Assembly (NCBI RefSeq): GCF_000498955.2
Contig: NZ_AYGX02000070.1
Span: forward strand, 30,590-94,589
Length of the DNA stretch: 64,000 nt
Source: Lactiplantibacillus fabifermentans DSM 21115
GTDB taxonomy: Bacteria; Bacillota; Bacilli; Lactobacillales; Lactobacillaceae
Direction of reading: 5' to 3'
A program made the translations under genes and the position numbers. Of the stretch, positions 9,487 through 18,951 are shown piece after piece; position 1 is the first letter of the stretch, and each line of letters opens with the position of its first letter. The notes beneath the pieces were generated by a model. That model made no database searches. It was not told the DNA's origin and worked only from the letters and a program-made list of their open reading frames with translations.

Positions 9487-9626
9487 TGCGTTAGCAGATG
9501 AAATTCCGGGCTATAAAACCTTGCATATCCCCGGAGTGTTGTTAACGCAATTTAAAAAGATTGATGTTATCGTTCAACCTACGTCCCTGAATGCGCAGTG
9601 CTTGATACCGGTGAATCAATCTTTTT
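9487..9626. ncRNA. Candidate structured RNA or compound terminator region
   Basis: The space between the YolD-like gene and the convergent opuC operon is unusually self-complementary. TTGCGTTA (9487-9494) pairs with TAACGCAA (9543-9550). Nested inside, TCCGGG (9506-9511) pairs with CCCGGA (9531-9536). Directly downstream, AAAAAGATTGAT (9554-9565) pairs with ATCAATCTTTTT (9615-9626), enclosing about 50 nt. On the plus strand the last arm ends in a T tract, so it may terminate a transcript that begins in or before this region. No match to a known RNA class was recognised. Confidence 0.4.
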
Positions 9627-9654
9627 GTTTTCCATTTTTTCACTCCCTTGACCT

Positions 9655-9692
9655 AAAAAATGGATTCGCATATTTGCATACACGAATCCATT
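9655..9692 (-). terminator. Intrinsic terminator of the opuC operon
   Basis: AATGGATTCG (9659-9668) and CGAATCCATT (9683-9692) form a perfect 10-bp stem followed, on the minus strand, by a T tract (A residues 9655-9660). It lies 28 bp beyond the stop of the last transporter gene. Confidence 0.88.
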
Positions 9693-9719
9693 AGTGCTAA
9701 TTCTATTCAAGTTGTTAGC

Positions 9720-10373
9720 TTATTTCTGCGTTGGATCAGCTTTCTTTTCAATCCAAGCTAAGACTGTATCGGAGATGATTGCCATTAACGCGGTTGGCAA
9801 GGCCCCCGCTAAAATAATGGCGCCACCATCCGTCGCATTGGTCCCCCGGATAATGATATCACCTAAACCACCGGCACCCACGAAAGTCCCAATCGCGGTA
9901 ATCCCAATCGCTAAGACTAAAGCGTTCCGTAACCCAGCCATAATCACCGATAAGGAGAGTGGTAATTCGACCATCCGTAAAACTTGTAGCCGCGTCATCC
10001 CCATTCCTTTACCAGAATCAAGCACACTCGGATCAACATTGAGCATCCCAGTATACGTGTTTTTAATAATTGGGAGTAAGGCGTATAAGAACACGGTCAC
10101 AATGACCGTATTAACCCCTAAACCGAGACCAATCATAATAATCGACAGCATCGCCAGCGATGGCACGGTTTGAATCACGTTCGCAATCGCAATGACGGTA
10201 CTGCTCAACTTACTATGATGGGCAATAAAGATCCCAATTGGAATCCCAATCAACGCCGCAAACAAGACCCCATAAATCGAAATCAAGAAGTGACGCGTAA
10301 ACTGGCTTAACACGTAAGCGCCATTTTGTTGATAGTAATAAATCAACTGTTGCATCATATTCATATTAGCCAT
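9720..10373 (-). CDS. opuCD: Quaternary-amine ABC transporter permease (OpuCD type)
   Basis: Integral membrane permease of an osmoprotectant importer (glycine betaine, carnitine or choline). The 217-aa protein has about five to six TM helices. It carries the inner-membrane coupling loop around GKGMGMTRLQVLRMVELPLS, the EAA-like motif that contacts the ATPase, and ends with a charged tail. Its start codon overlaps the stop of the binding-protein gene by 1 bp. It is the last gene of the four-gene operon and is followed by a strong terminator. Substrate choice cannot be read from sequence alone. Confidence 0.9.
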   Translation of the reverse strand: MANMNMMQQLIYYYQQNGAYVLSQFTRHFLISIYGVLFAALIGIPIGIFIAHHSKLSSTVIAIANVIQTVPSLAMLSIIMIGLGLGVNTVIVTVFLYALLPIIKNTYTGMLNVDPSVLDSGKGMGMTRLQVLRMVELPLSLSVIMAGLRNALVLAIGITAIGTFVGAGGLGDIIIRGTNATDGGAIILAGALPTALMAIISDTVLAWIEKKADPTQK

Positions 10374-11308
10374 TATTTGCCACTCCCTTCAAAGTAATTA
10401 TTTTTCTCAAGGAATTGTTTAGCCACTACTTCCGGTTCAACTAAATTGTTATCCACTTGGTAATTCAATTTTTGCATGGTCTTCAAACTGATTTTGCCGT
10501 TCAGCCGAGACAAAATTGATTTCAATTGTGGATGTTGTTTCAAGACTTTATTCGTCGCCACCGCACTCGCGTTATATGGCGGGAAGAAATTCTTGTCATC
10601 CTTCAAAATCTTCAAATTATAACTGCTGATTCGACCATCAGTGGAATACCCTAAAATAGCGTCCATTGAACCCTTTTCCAAGGCATCATAGACTAGCCCA
10701 ATTTGCATCGGATAAGTCTTCCCAAATGAGAACCCGTAAATCTTAGTGAAGGCGCTGTACCCATCACCTTTACGTTCCATCCAGGTTTGGTCTAACCCGA
10801 CCGTCAACTTCGACGAGACCTTTTTCATATCGCTAACCGTTTTCAAGTTATACTTCTTCGCCGTTTGTTGCGTCACCATGAAGGCGTACGTATCGGCAAA
10901 CCCATATGATGGGAAGTAATGCATATTATACTTCGAGTTAAATTGACGTTTAACTTTAGCATCGGTGGCTTTCACGTTGTTCCGGTCAACCTTTTCACCC
11001 AAAATCGTGGACAAATCCGTCCCGGTATACCGAATCGCTGAAATATCAGCTTGGTCATTTTTCAACGCATTGAAACTAACCGTCCCCGACCCTAAGTTAT
11101 TAATAATCGTCGTGTTTAAATTCGAGTAATGTTGAATCATGTCTTGAATCACATAAGCCATGATTTGTTGTTCCGTCGTATTTTGTGACGCAATTCGAAT
11201 CGTATCCGAACTCGTCCCTGACAACCCAGGGAACCCGCAGCCGGCCAACAGTAATGCACTGGAAGCGGCGGCGACTAACCCAAGTAACCATTTTTTAAAT
11301 TTTCGCAT
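10373..11308 (-). CDS. opuCC: Quaternary-amine ABC transporter substrate-binding lipoprotein (OpuCC type)
   Basis: Extracytoplasmic binding protein for a compatible solute. A lipoprotein signal is visible: MRKFKKW, a hydrophobic stretch, then lipobox LLAGC with the lipidated Cys24. The mature 288 residues show the OpuAC/OpuBC fold pattern (IRIASQNTTEQQIMAYV, the hinge SAIRYTGTDL, and VDNNLVEPEVVAKQFL near the end). Unlike some lactobacillar OpuA systems it is a separate lipoprotein, not fused to the permease. It lies between the two permease genes. Confidence 0.92.
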   Translation of the reverse strand: MRKFKKWLLGLVAAASSALLLAGCGFPGLSGTSSDTIRIASQNTTEQQIMAYVIQDMIQHYSNLNTTIINNLGSGTVSFNALKNDQADISAIRYTGTDLSTILGEKVDRNNVKATDAKVKRQFNSKYNMHYFPSYGFADTYAFMVTQQTAKKYNLKTVSDMKKVSSKLTVGLDQTWMERKGDGYSAFTKIYGFSFGKTYPMQIGLVYDALEKGSMDAILGYSTDGRISSYNLKILKDDKNFFPPYNASAVATNKVLKQHPQLKSILSRLNGKISLKTMQKLNYQVDNNLVEPEVVAKQFLEKNNYFEGSGK

Positions 11309-11321
11309 GTCGTTTCCCTCC

Positions 11322-11951
11322 TTACGCGTTGGTCGTCTTTGGTGTGACGGCAGCTTCGAGCTTCCCTAACAACCAATCGACAATTAAAGCTAAGATAATT
11401 ACAGGAATCGACCCGCCTAAAATCAAGTCAGTTCGATACAAGTTCAACCCATTGAAGATGAAGTCCCCTAGGCCACCAGCACCAATGTATGACGCTAAGG
11501 CCGCCCAAGCAATGACGTAAGTCGCTGACAAGCGAATCCCGGCCATAATTACCGGCGCCGCCATCGGCACTTCAACTTTAATGATGGATTGCCAGCCCGT
11601 CATCCCCATCCCTTTAGCCGCATCAATCAAGGATGGATTAACATCTTCCATCCCTAAGTACGTATTACGTAAAATTGGCAGTAACGAATAGATGAAGAGG
11701 GCAATAATCGCGGGAATGGCCCCAATCCCGAAAAACGGAATCATTAACGCTAATAACGCCATCGCCGGAATCGTTTGTAACATACTAGCAATCGCCATGA
11801 CGACATTAGCAATCTTTTTAACCCGCGTCAGTAAAATACCGAGCGGGACGGCGACCAAGACCCCCAACGCTAAGGAAATGGCGGAGATGTATAAATGTTG
11901 CCACGTCTTTAGGATGAGTTGCGCGCCGTATGTTTGTAAGAACGCAATCAT
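11322..11951 (-). CDS. opuCB: Quaternary-amine ABC transporter permease (OpuCB type)
   Basis: Second permease subunit, 209 aa with about five to six TM helices and the ATPase-coupling segment [19 protein letters not shown]. It is a paralogue of the downstream OpuCD-type permease; the two share the order of helices and the [18 protein letters not shown] loop. It starts 2 bp after the ATPase stop codon, so ATPase and permease are co-translated. Confidence 0.92.
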   Translation of the reverse strand: MIAFLQTYGAQLILKTWQHLYISAISLALGVLVAVPLGILLTRVKKIANVVMAIASMLQTIPAMALLALMIPFFGIGAIPAIIALFIYSLLPILRNTYLGMEDVNPSLIDAAKGMGMTGWQSIIKVEVPMAAPVIMAGIRLSATYVIAWAALASYIGAGGLGDFIFNGLNLYRTDLILGGSIPVIILALIVDWLLGKLEAAVTPKTTNA

Positions 11952-11953
11952 AC

Positions 11954-13162
11954 TTATTCACCACCCTTAGTAGCTGCTGATGCCGCTGCATTGGGGTTTT
12001 CATGGTGAATGTTGTTAGTTTCTTCGTCTTCTTCTTCATCACCCCAGAGGGCATCGTACACGATATCGACCAAGGTCGCCCGGGTAACAATCCCGACTAA
12101 CCGATGCTGGTCATCGACGACCGGAATATTTTTGAAGCCCCGTTTCAAAATCCGTTCAACGGTATCGCGAATCAAAGAGTTCGATTGAACGTAGAAAATA
12201 TCTCGTTTCATAATGTCATCGACACTCGTTGCCGAGTTGAAGCTGTAATCGACATCTTCAATACCAATCATCCCTTTTAGGATGCCGGCTTCGTCCGTCA
12301 CTAATAGCGAATCGACCCGTTTGTCATGCATTAACCGCAACGCATCGGTCAAAGACTTGCCGGGCGTCGTTGCAATCGGATTTTTCAACATGACTTGGCC
12401 AACGGTGGTGATACTTGGCCGGGCTTGAATCAACCGTTCCTTACCAATCAAGTTCTCAACGAATTCATTAGCGGGATGGCGTAAGATACCATCAGGCGTG
12501 TCGATTTGCATAATCTTACCGCCATCCATGACGACGATCCGGGTCGCTAACTTCAACGCTTCATCCATATCATGGGTTACGAAGACGAAGGTCTTACCCA
12601 ACCGTTCTTGCAAATCTTTAACTAAGTCTTGCAAAGCTTCACGGGTAATCGGGTCTAAGGCCCCAAAAGGTTCATCCATCAAGACCAAATCTTGGTTGGC
12701 AGCTAAGGCCCGGACGACCCCAATCCGTTGTTGTTGCCCACCAGAAAGTTCGGATGGATAACGGTCCAAGTAATCTTCGGGTAATTCAACTAACTTGATC
12801 ATTTCTTTAGCCCGTTCGTTCATCTTATCTTGCGGCCATTTTAATAGTTTCGGTACTAAGGTGATATTGTCACGAATCGTCATGTGTGGCATCAAGCCAA
12901 TATTTTGAATGACATAACCGATTTGACGGCGTAATTTGACGGGATCCATCTTACCGATGTCTTCCCCATTCAACTTAATTGTCCCTGAAGTCTGACTCAA
13001 CATCCGATTAATCATCCGCATGGTCGTCGTTTTACCAGACCCAGACGTCCCGATAAAGCAGACAAATTCACCTTTCTCGATTTCCAGATTGAAATCTTCG
13101 ACGGCAACCTTGCCCCCGGGATAAGTTTTATTCAAATGTTCCATTGTCAGAAACAAGCTCAT
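11954..13162 (-). CDS. opuCA: Quaternary-amine ABC transporter ATPase with tandem CBS domains (OpuCA type)
   Basis: Cytosolic ATPase driving osmoprotectant uptake. Walker A is GTSGSGKTT (about residues 38-46), the Q-loop lies in [10 protein letters not shown], the signature is LSGGQQQR, and Walker B is [13 protein letters not shown]. Two CBS domains occupy about residues 255-375. In the characterised OpuCA of Listeria and staphylococci this module is a c-di-AMP receptor that shuts down uptake, so the same control is likely here. The start is uncertain. ATG at 13162 has AGGAG only 2 nt away, while a TTG at 13156 has ideal spacing. An in-frame ATG at 13174 lacks a site. Confidence 0.94.
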   Translation of the reverse strand: MSLFLTMEHLNKTYPGGKVAVEDFNLEIEKGEFVCFIGTSGSGKTTTMRMINRMLSQTSGTIKLNGEDIGKMDPVKLRRQIGYVIQNIGLMPHMTIRDNITLVPKLLKWPQDKMNERAKEMIKLVELPEDYLDRYPSELSGGQQQRIGVVRALAANQDLVLMDEPFGALDPITREALQDLVKDLQERLGKTFVFVTHDMDEALKLATRIVVMDGGKIMQIDTPDGILRHPANEFVENLIGKERLIQARPSITTVGQVMLKNPIATTPGKSLTDALRLMHDKRVDSLLVTDEAGILKGMIGIEDVDYSFNSATSVDDIMKRDIFYVQSNSLIRDTVERILKRGFKNIPVVDDQHRLVGIVTRATLVDIVYDALWGDEEEDEETNNIHHENPNAAASAATKGGE

Positions 13163-13217
13163 CACTCCTATCATTTTTTAGTGTTCATTTAATTCATTTT
13201 AAAGCAGTACACAATAA

Positions 13218-13247
13218 ATGATAACTTACTTTGAAACCTAATTGCAA
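13218..13247 (-). promoter_or_regulatory. Candidate promoter of the opuC operon
   Basis: On the minus strand TTGCAA (13242-13247) and TATCAT (13218-13223) are 18 bp apart, about 55 bp upstream of the ATPase start. It is the best sigma-A match in the recN-opuCA gap. Confidence 0.45.
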
Positions 13248-13322
13248 ACAACACGCAATCTAACTCATCGTTTACTCAGTAAAAAATTGCCGTTATTTCT
13301 TGATTTACCGGCGTTTATCGCC

Positions 13323-13355
13323 AAAAAAGAGCTTAGATATAAAACCCAAGCTCTT
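13323..13355 (-). terminator. Intrinsic terminator of recN
   Basis: AAGAGCTT (13327-13334) and AAGCTCTT (13348-13355) form a perfect 8-bp stem followed on the minus strand by T residues (13323-13328), 7 bp after the recN stop. Confidence 0.88.
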
Positions 13356-13361
13356 GAATAA

Positions 13362-15056
13362 TTATTCGTCTTTCGCTTCACGGGCTAACCGCAATAGTTC
13401 TTCGGCATGTTCCAACGATAATTTCGTCACTTTAGTCCCCGCTAACATCCGCGCTAATTCTTGCGCGCGATCTTCTGGCGCTAATTTCGTGACACTCGTC
13501 TTCGTCCGTTTGCCAGTAATCTTTTTGGCAATAAAGTAATGGTGATCACTCATCGCCGCCACTTGTGGCAAATGCGTGATACATAAGACTTGCGAGAATT
13601 GGGCAATGCCACTGATTTTTTCGGCAATCGCTTGGGCGACCCGACCACTAACCCCAGTATCAACTTCGTCAAAAATGATGCTGGTGATGCCTTGCGACTC
13701 TGAAAAAATCGTCTTGAGCGCAAGCATCATCCGCGACAATTCCCCACCCGAAGCGATCTTGGCTAACGGCCGCATGCGTTCGCCCGGGTTCGTCTGGATA
13801 TAAAATTCGACACTATCTAAGCCTGAACGGAAGATTTGCCCATTGGTTGGTTTGAAACGCACTTCAAAGACCGCTTTGTCCATATACAAGTCTTTCAATT
13901 CCTGATGAATTTGCCGTTGCAACGTCTTGGCACTCGCCCGGCGCTTGTCGGATAACGCTTCACCAGTCTGCAATAAGTCGGCTTTTTTAGCAGCGACCCG
14001 GTCGGCTAAATCTTCACTATTTTCTTCCGAATCGGTCATTTTCGCCAGTTCAGCGGAAATTTTAGCGTAGTAATCCAATATTTGTTGTTCCGAATCACCA
14101 TATTTACGTTTTAATTGACTCAATACTTCTAGCCGTTGTTCAATCTCATCGAGCCGGCCTTCATCGAATTCTTGTAAATCCAATTGATTAGAAATTTGAC
14201 CGGCAGCATCTTGTAAACCATAAAAGGCATTTTTGACATTCATCGTAATTTCATTGAACGCCGGGTCCAAATTGGCGATCGGTTCCAGCGCATTCATCGC
14301 GGTGCCGACCATATCCACGGCCCCGGTCGTATCTTCACCAGCCGCCAACAACGTATAACTTTGTTGCAATGCTTGACTGATAGTCTGATAGTTATCCAAG
14401 CGGTCACGCTCGGCCGCCAGTTCTGCTTCTTCACCGACCCGCACTTGGGCGGCGGCGATTTCTTCGACTTGGAAATTCAGCATATCCAAGCGCTGGGCCC
14501 ATTCTTTTTCATTGGCATTTTTTTGCCGGAGTTCCTGGTTTAACTGCTGATAAGCTTCATATTGCGTCGTATATTGCTTTTTGAGCTTGTGAATTTTACG
14601 CGTGGCGAATTCATCGAGTAAACCTAAGTGCTTTTCCGGTTGCATTAATTCTTGATGTTCGTTTTGACCATGAATATCAACAATGGTTTCGCCAATTTGC
14701 TTCAAAGTCGTCGTGTTGACTAACATACCATTAATCCGACACGTATTCCGACCACTTTTCGCAATCTCCCGCTGCAAAATAACCGTATTATCCGCATGCT
14801 CAATGCCTACTTCATCTAGCAATTGGGCCGTCACGCCATCCGCTGGCAAAATAAACATGCCTTGCAGCACCGCTTTGTCGGCGCCCGTTCGGATAAATTC
14901 CTGCGATCCGCGACCACCGGCAAGTAAGCCGACCGCGTCGATGATGATGGATTTCCCAGCGCCGGTCTCCCCGGTGAGCACCGTCATGCCCTTTTCAAAG
15001 GCAATATCTAAATGTTCAATAATCGCAAAGTTGGTGATTGATAATTCTTGTAGCAC
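13362..15056 (-). CDS. recN: DNA repair protein RecN
   Basis: SMC-like ATPase that gathers DNA ends early in double-strand break repair. Walker A is TGETGAGKSIIID (about residues 28-40). Long coiled-coil arms lie at about 155-370, and the C-terminal half carries the signature ASGGELSRMMLALK, Walker B SIIFDEVDTGVSG and the H-loop ITHLPQVAAM. At 564 aa it is full length. The start is GTG at 15056 with GGAGG at good spacing. It follows argR as in most Firmicutes, but a terminator hairpin separates the two. Confidence 0.97.
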   Translation of the reverse strand: MLQELSITNFAIIEHLDIAFEKGMTVLTGETGAGKSIIIDAVGLLAGGRGSQEFIRTGADKAVLQGMFILPADGVTAQLLDEVGIEHADNTVILQREIAKSGRNTCRINGMLVNTTTLKQIGETIVDIHGQNEHQELMQPEKHLGLLDEFATRKIHKLKKQYTTQYEAYQQLNQELRQKNANEKEWAQRLDMLNFQVEEIAAAQVRVGEEAELAAERDRLDNYQTISQALQQSYTLLAAGEDTTGAVDMVGTAMNALEPIANLDPAFNEITMNVKNAFYGLQDAAGQISNQLDLQEFDEGRLDEIEQRLEVLSQLKRKYGDSEQQILDYYAKISAELAKMTDSEENSEDLADRVAAKKADLLQTGEALSDKRRASAKTLQRQIHQELKDLYMDKAVFEVRFKPTNGQIFRSGLDSVEFYIQTNPGERMRPLAKIASGGELSRMMLALKTIFSESQGITSIIFDEVDTGVSGRVAQAIAEKISGIAQFSQVLCITHLPQVAAMSDHHYFIAKKITGKRTKTSVTKLAPEDRAQELARMLAGTKVTKLSLEHAEELLRLAREAKDE

Positions 15057-15072
15057 CGCTAAATTCCTCCCT

Positions 15073-15108
15073 AAAAAAAGCGACCTGTCACACGAGGTGC
15101 CCAGGTCG
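15073..15108 (-). terminator. Terminator between argR and recN
   Basis: CGACCTG (15081-15087) pairs with CAGGTCG (15102-15108), and on the minus strand the stem is followed by seven T residues. It sits immediately upstream of the recN ribosome site, so recN either relies on read-through or on a promoter inside or before argR. Confidence 0.75.
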
Positions 15109-15123
15109 AAAATAACTAGTCAC

Positions 15124-15582
15124 CTAGTTATCGCTTAGTAGTCGTTGAATCATTTGTTGTAATTCAAGTGTCGCATCTAACGACTTACAAATAATGAGTA
15201 CGGTGCTATCGTCACCGAGCGTGCCAAAGACATTATCGTAGTGCATCGTTTCAATCAAACTAGCGAGCGCCGGTCCATTACCGGGGAGTACTTTGATCAA
15301 TACGAACTTATCTTGTGTCGCATAGGACACATAAGCGTCTTTTAAGGTACGTTTCAGTTTCTTTTCCGTATCCATTTGTTTTTGGACCGGCATACTGTAA
15401 TGATAACCACCCGTTGCCGAGGGAACTTTTACCAGTTGCATGTCCTTAATATCACGAGAAATCGTGGCTTGGGTCACATCAATCTCTTCGGCACGTAATA
15501 ATCTGACAAAGTCTTCTTGTCGTTCAATTTCGTTTGAACTTAATAATCGTTTAATGTAGCGTTGGCGTTCTTGCTTTTTCAC
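15124..15582 (-). CDS. argR: Arginine repressor ArgR/AhrC
   Basis: Hexameric arginine-responsive regulator of arginine synthesis and catabolism genes. The 152-aa protein has the winged helix N-terminus (KKQERQRYIKRLLSS.., with the recognition helix VTQATISRDIKDM) and the C-terminal oligomerisation/arginine-binding domain ending near GTLGDDSTVLIICKS. The start is GTG at 15582 behind GGGGGTGAT. Lactobacilli often carry two ArgR paralogues; this one has the conserved position next to recN and tlyA. An 8-bp inverted repeat (15112-15119/15124-15131) overlaps its stop codon. Confidence 0.95.
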   Translation of the reverse strand: MKKQERQRYIKRLLSSNEIERQEDFVRLLRAEEIDVTQATISRDIKDMQLVKVPSATGGYHYSMPVQKQMDTEKKLKRTLKDAYVSYATQDKFVLIKVLPGNGPALASLIETMHYDNVFGTLGDDSTVLIICKSLDATLELQQMIQRLLSDN

Positions 15583-15669
15583 CCGATCACCCCCGGCGTC
15601 TTAGTCATATCTATTTAAACACATCATAAGCTATTTTGCATAAATATGAAAGACTGGATTTGAAATCTA

Positions 15670-16485
15670 TTACTTATTCAATTGATCATACGCGGCTTGT
15701 TGTGTTTTTTCAATCGATACGGTGGGTGCAATCGTGGCTTCGGCGGCCGTGGCTTGCAAGTGTACTAAGAATTCAATGTTGCCTTCGCCACCTTTGATTG
15801 GTGAATAATCCAACCCCAAGACGTTAAAACCGGCACTTTGCGCAAAATTGACAATATCAGTCAACACTTCCGTATGCACACTCGGTTCACGCACGATACC
15901 GTGCTTGCCGACATTTTCCCGACCAGCTTCGAATTGCGGCTTAATTAACGCCACGACTTCGCCGCCGTCAGCGATGATGCCATGTAATGGTGGCAAAATC
16001 AAATGTAATGAGATAAACGAGACATCAATCGAGGCAAAGCTCGGTTGGCCGCGTTTGAAGTCCGCTAACTTGCTGTAACGGAAATTCGTATGTTCCATCA
16101 CTTCTACCCGTGGATCACTCCGGAGCTTCCAGACAAGCTGATTACTCCCAACATCCAAGGCATAACTCATTTTGGCGCCACTTTGTAACATCACGTCGGT
16201 AAAGCCACCCGTGGACGACCCAATATCTAACACCGTTTTATCGGTGACATCAATATCAAAGCTCTTTAAAGCTTTTTCCAATTTCAAACCGCCCCGCGAG
16301 ACGTAAGGCATCGGCTTGCCTTTCAAGTGCAACTCAGTGGTAACGGGAATCTTCATCCCGGGTTTATCCAACCGTTCTTCATTGACACCTAAAATTTCAC
16401 CGGCCATGACGGCCCGCTTGGCTTTTTCACGTGTATCAAATAATCCTTGTTGGACTAATAAAACGTCCACCCGTTCTTTTTCCAT
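15670..16485 (-). CDS. tlyA: TlyA-family rRNA 2'-O-methyltransferase
   Basis: 271-aa protein with an N-terminal S4 RNA-binding domain (ERVDVLLVQQGLFDTREKAKRAVMAG pattern, first about 60 residues) and a C-terminal FtsJ-like Rossmann domain with SAM motif VLDIGSSTGGFTDVML. TlyA proteins methylate ribose of 16S/23S rRNA; the hemolysin name in old annotations is historical. It lies 13 bp upstream of nothing but after ispA, in the conserved ispA-tlyA-argR-recN order. Confidence 0.93.
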   Translation of the reverse strand: MEKERVDVLLVQQGLFDTREKAKRAVMAGEILGVNEERLDKPGMKIPVTTELHLKGKPMPYVSRGGLKLEKALKSFDIDVTDKTVLDIGSSTGGFTDVMLQSGAKMSYALDVGSNQLVWKLRSDPRVEVMEHTNFRYSKLADFKRGQPSFASIDVSFISLHLILPPLHGIIADGGEVVALIKPQFEAGRENVGKHGIVREPSVHTEVLTDIVNFAQSAGFNVLGLDYSPIKGGEGNIEFLVHLQATAAEATIAPTVSIEKTQQAAYDQLNK

Positions 16486-16498
16486 CTAATTAATTCCT

Positions 16499-17380
16499 CT
16501 AATTCGTAAAATACGTTAAAAATGCGGCTAACAACGTGTTATCCGGACCAGCTGCTTGCGCTAGCGCCTGTTGGGCATGGGTCACCGCAGCGGTTAAGGC
16601 GGCGTTAGCACCATCTAATCCCAACAATCCCGGATAGGTGTTCTTATGCTCACCAGCATCTTTGTGCGTCTGTTTCCCAAGTTGTGCCGGCGTGCTGGTG
16701 ACGTCTAAAATATCATCATATATTTGAAACGCCAATCCAAACGCATCCGCAAATTCCAAATATGCCGCCCGTTGGTTTGTTGGGACTTGCGCTTGAATCA
16801 ACCCGGATAACACCGCATAGTGAATCAAAGCGCCGGTCTTCTCACGATGTAACTGTTGCAAGGCGGCTAGCGGTAATTGGTGCCCGGCACCTTTAACGTC
16901 AGCTACTTGCCCGGCAACCATGCCTGTGGGTCCGGCGGCTTGCGCCAAGCCCAGCGTCATCGCCGCGACTTGGTCGGCTGGCAAGTCACTGTCAGCTAGC
17001 CATTGAAACGCGAGTGGTTGCAAGGCATCTCCTGCTAAAATCGCCAAGTCTTCACCAAATTTAACGTGGCTCGTTGGCTGGCCGCGGCGCAAGTTATCAT
17101 TGTCCATGGCTGGTAAATCGTCGTGAATCAGCGAATAAGTATGCATCAGCTCTAACGCAACACTAGCCCGCAAATTGGCTGGCGTAATTTCGCAACCAAA
17201 AACTGTCAGTACCGCCAGTGAGAGTATCGGGCGCAGCCGCTTACCACCCGCCAACACGGAATACCGCATGGCGGCGGTCAGTTGCGCTTGGTTACTAACC
17301 GTTTGCATATTTTCGTCCAAATAGGTATTAATTTGTGGGACCCATTGCGCTTCAAAGTCAGTTAATAAATCCTTATTCAT
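16499..17380 (-). CDS. ispA: Polyprenyl (geranyl/farnesyl) diphosphate synthase
   Basis: Condenses IPP with allylic diphosphates to make farnesyl-PP, the precursor of undecaprenyl-PP and longer isoprenoids. The first aspartate-rich motif DDLPAMDND and the second motif YDDILDVTS are both intact. The reading frame extends to 17419, but the preferred ATG at 17380 ([10 protein letters not shown]) overlaps the xseB stop by 8 bp. There is no strong Shine-Dalgarno, so coupling to xseB is expected. The product is about 293 aa, normal for the family. Confidence 0.93.
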   Translation of the reverse strand: MNKDLLTDFEAQWVPQINTYLDENMQTVSNQAQLTAAMRYSVLAGGKRLRPILSLAVLTVFGCEITPANLRASVALELMHTYSLIHDDLPAMDNDNLRRGQPTSHVKFGEDLAILAGDALQPLAFQWLADSDLPADQVAAMTLGLAQAAGPTGMVAGQVADVKGAGHQLPLAALQQLHREKTGALIHYAVLSGLIQAQVPTNQRAAYLEFADAFGLAFQIYDDILDVTSTPAQLGKQTHKDAGEHKNTYPGLLGLDGANAALTAAVTHAQQALAQAAGPDNTLLAAFLTYFTN

Positions 17381-17606
17381 TAGCATCAGGAGCTTGTTCA
17401 AATGGCACTTCATTGCCATTTTCGTCCATCATTTTAGTTAAGGTCTTTTCGGCCCCTTCTAAAGTTGCTTGGAGTTGCTTACTCAAAGCGACCCCTTTTT
17501 GGAATTGATCCAAAGCTTGTTCTAACGGAACATCGCCTTGTTCCAGTTGATTTACGATTGTTTCTAAATTATTTAAGTTATCTTCAAAAGTTGGTTGGTC
17601 AGCCAT
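17373..17606 (-). CDS. xseB: Exodeoxyribonuclease VII small subunit
   Basis: Small subunit (77 aa) that binds in multiple copies to XseA and makes the ssDNA exonuclease active. It consists of two helices with the typical [20 protein letters not shown] pattern. The ATG at 17606 has GGAGG 8 nt upstream, while the longer frame up to 17657 lies inside xseA. It overlaps xseA by 8 bp and ispA by 8 bp. Confidence 0.95.
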   Translation of the reverse strand: MADQPTFEDNLNNLETIVNQLEQGDVPLEQALDQFQKGVALSKQLQATLEGAEKTLTKMMDENGNEVPFEQAPDANE

Positions 17607-18951
17607 TTTGCTTGCCTCCATCGATCTTTGTAATTTGAGCCGTAGCTTCTCCATCACTAAAATGGATGGCCACAGTCTGATCTGGTTTTAATTGCTTGGT
17701 GCCGTGGACAATCTGCTCATCGGCCGTCACGAACGCGTACCCGCGACTCATGATTTTTAACGGGCTTAATAAGTCTAACGATTGCACCGTTCGTGCTAAC
17801 TGCTGCTGCTTATTTTGATAGACTAACTGCGTGTTACGCACAAGCCGCTGTTGCAAGTTTGCCACTTGGGTCTGGGCTTGGCGGACGCGGTGAATCGGCG
17901 TTTGTTGTTGCAGCCGTTGATTCAATTGCAAGAGTTGCTGGCTCGCCGCATTCACATTATTTTGGCCCGCTTGCCGTAAGCGCTCATTCAAAAAGTCTAA
18001 CTTTTGCAAGTAGCCTTCATATAAGCGATTGGGTTGGGTAAACACGTACGACCCACTCAATTTGTTCAACCGTTGCCGGTCGCGTTGAACGTAATTTTGA
18101 AAGGCGTTAAATACCCGGGTACGGTCTTGATTCAGTTGTAATAAGACGTCGTTGTAGACTGGTACGGCTAATTCCGCGGCAGCCGTTGGTGTCGCGGCCC
18201 GCACATCGGCGACTAAATCGGCAATCGTGGTATCCGTTTCGTGACCAACCGAAGAAATTACTGGTAAGTCACTCGCGGCAATCGCGCGTGCCACGACTTC
18301 TTCGTTAAACGGCCACAAATCTTCAATCGAACCGCCCCCACGCCCGATAATTAACGTGTCAAAATTGCCCGTCGCATTGGCGCGTTCAATTTGGCGCGCA
18401 ATCTCGGGCGCTGCGGCATCACCTTGGACTTGTGCCGGGAATAAAACGATTTGCGCAATCGGAAAGCGCCGGCGTGCCGTCGTGATAATATCACGAATAA
18501 CCGCTCCACTGCGAGAAGTAACGACTGCAATCCGCTTCGGAAACCGTGGTAGTGGTTTTTTCGGCGCACTGAAGAGCCCTTCTGTCGCTAATTTTTCTTT
18601 TAATTGTTCATATGCTTGATATAAGGCCCCGATACCATCGGGTTCCATGCGTTCCACATAAATTTGGTAACTGCCAGTTGGTTCATATAAACTAATCCGG
18701 CCTACCACCAAAACTTTCATCCCCACTTCGGGTTGAAATTTCACCTTAGCGAAGGCGGATTTGAACATAATCGCCGAAATCTTAGCATGGTCATCTTTTA
18801 AACTGAAATATTGATGCGTATTTGGCCGCGGCCGGTAGTTAGAAATTTCGCCGGTTAAATAAACCTTGCCTAAATACGGATCAACTTCAAATTTACGCTT
18901 AATATATTGCGTTAATGCGGAAACGGTCAAATATTGTTGACTGTCACTCAC
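17599..18951 (-). CDS. xseA: Exodeoxyribonuclease VII large subunit
   Basis: Catalytic subunit of ExoVII, which degrades single-stranded DNA to short acid-soluble pieces. An OB-fold lies at about residues 6-100 ([12 protein letters not shown]). The catalytic domain has [16 protein letters not shown], the [14 protein letters not shown] motif and the conserved [17 protein letters not shown] long glutamine-rich coiled-coil arm follows (about 260-390). At 450 aa it is full length. The GTG start at 18951 overlaps the folD stop by 8 bp. Confidence 0.96.
   Translation of the reverse strand: MSDSQQYLTVSALTQYIKRKFEVDPYLGKVYLTGEISNYRPRPNTHQYFSLKDDHAKISAIMFKSAFAKVKFQPEVGMKVLVVGRISLYEPTGSYQIYVERMEPDGIGALYQAYEQLKEKLATEGLFSAPKKPLPRFPKRIAVVTSRSGAVIRDIITTARRRFPIAQIVLFPAQVQGDAAAPEIARQIERANATGNFDTLIIGRGGGSIEDLWPFNEEVVARAIAASDLPVISSVGHETDTTIADLVADVRAATPTAAAELAVPVYNDVLLQLNQDRTRVFNAFQNYVQRDRQRLNKLSGSYVFTQPNRLYEGYLQKLDFLNERLRQAGQNNVNAASQQLLQLNQRLQQQTPIHRVRQAQTQVANLQQRLVRNTQLVYQNKQQQLARTVQSLDLLSPLKIMSRGYAFVTADEQIVHGTKQLKPDQTVAIHFSDGEATAQITKIDGGKQNG

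Noticed and set aside
9694..10173. Open frame antisense to the opuCD permease
   Set aside because: Shadow of a well-supported transporter gene on the other strand; no start context.
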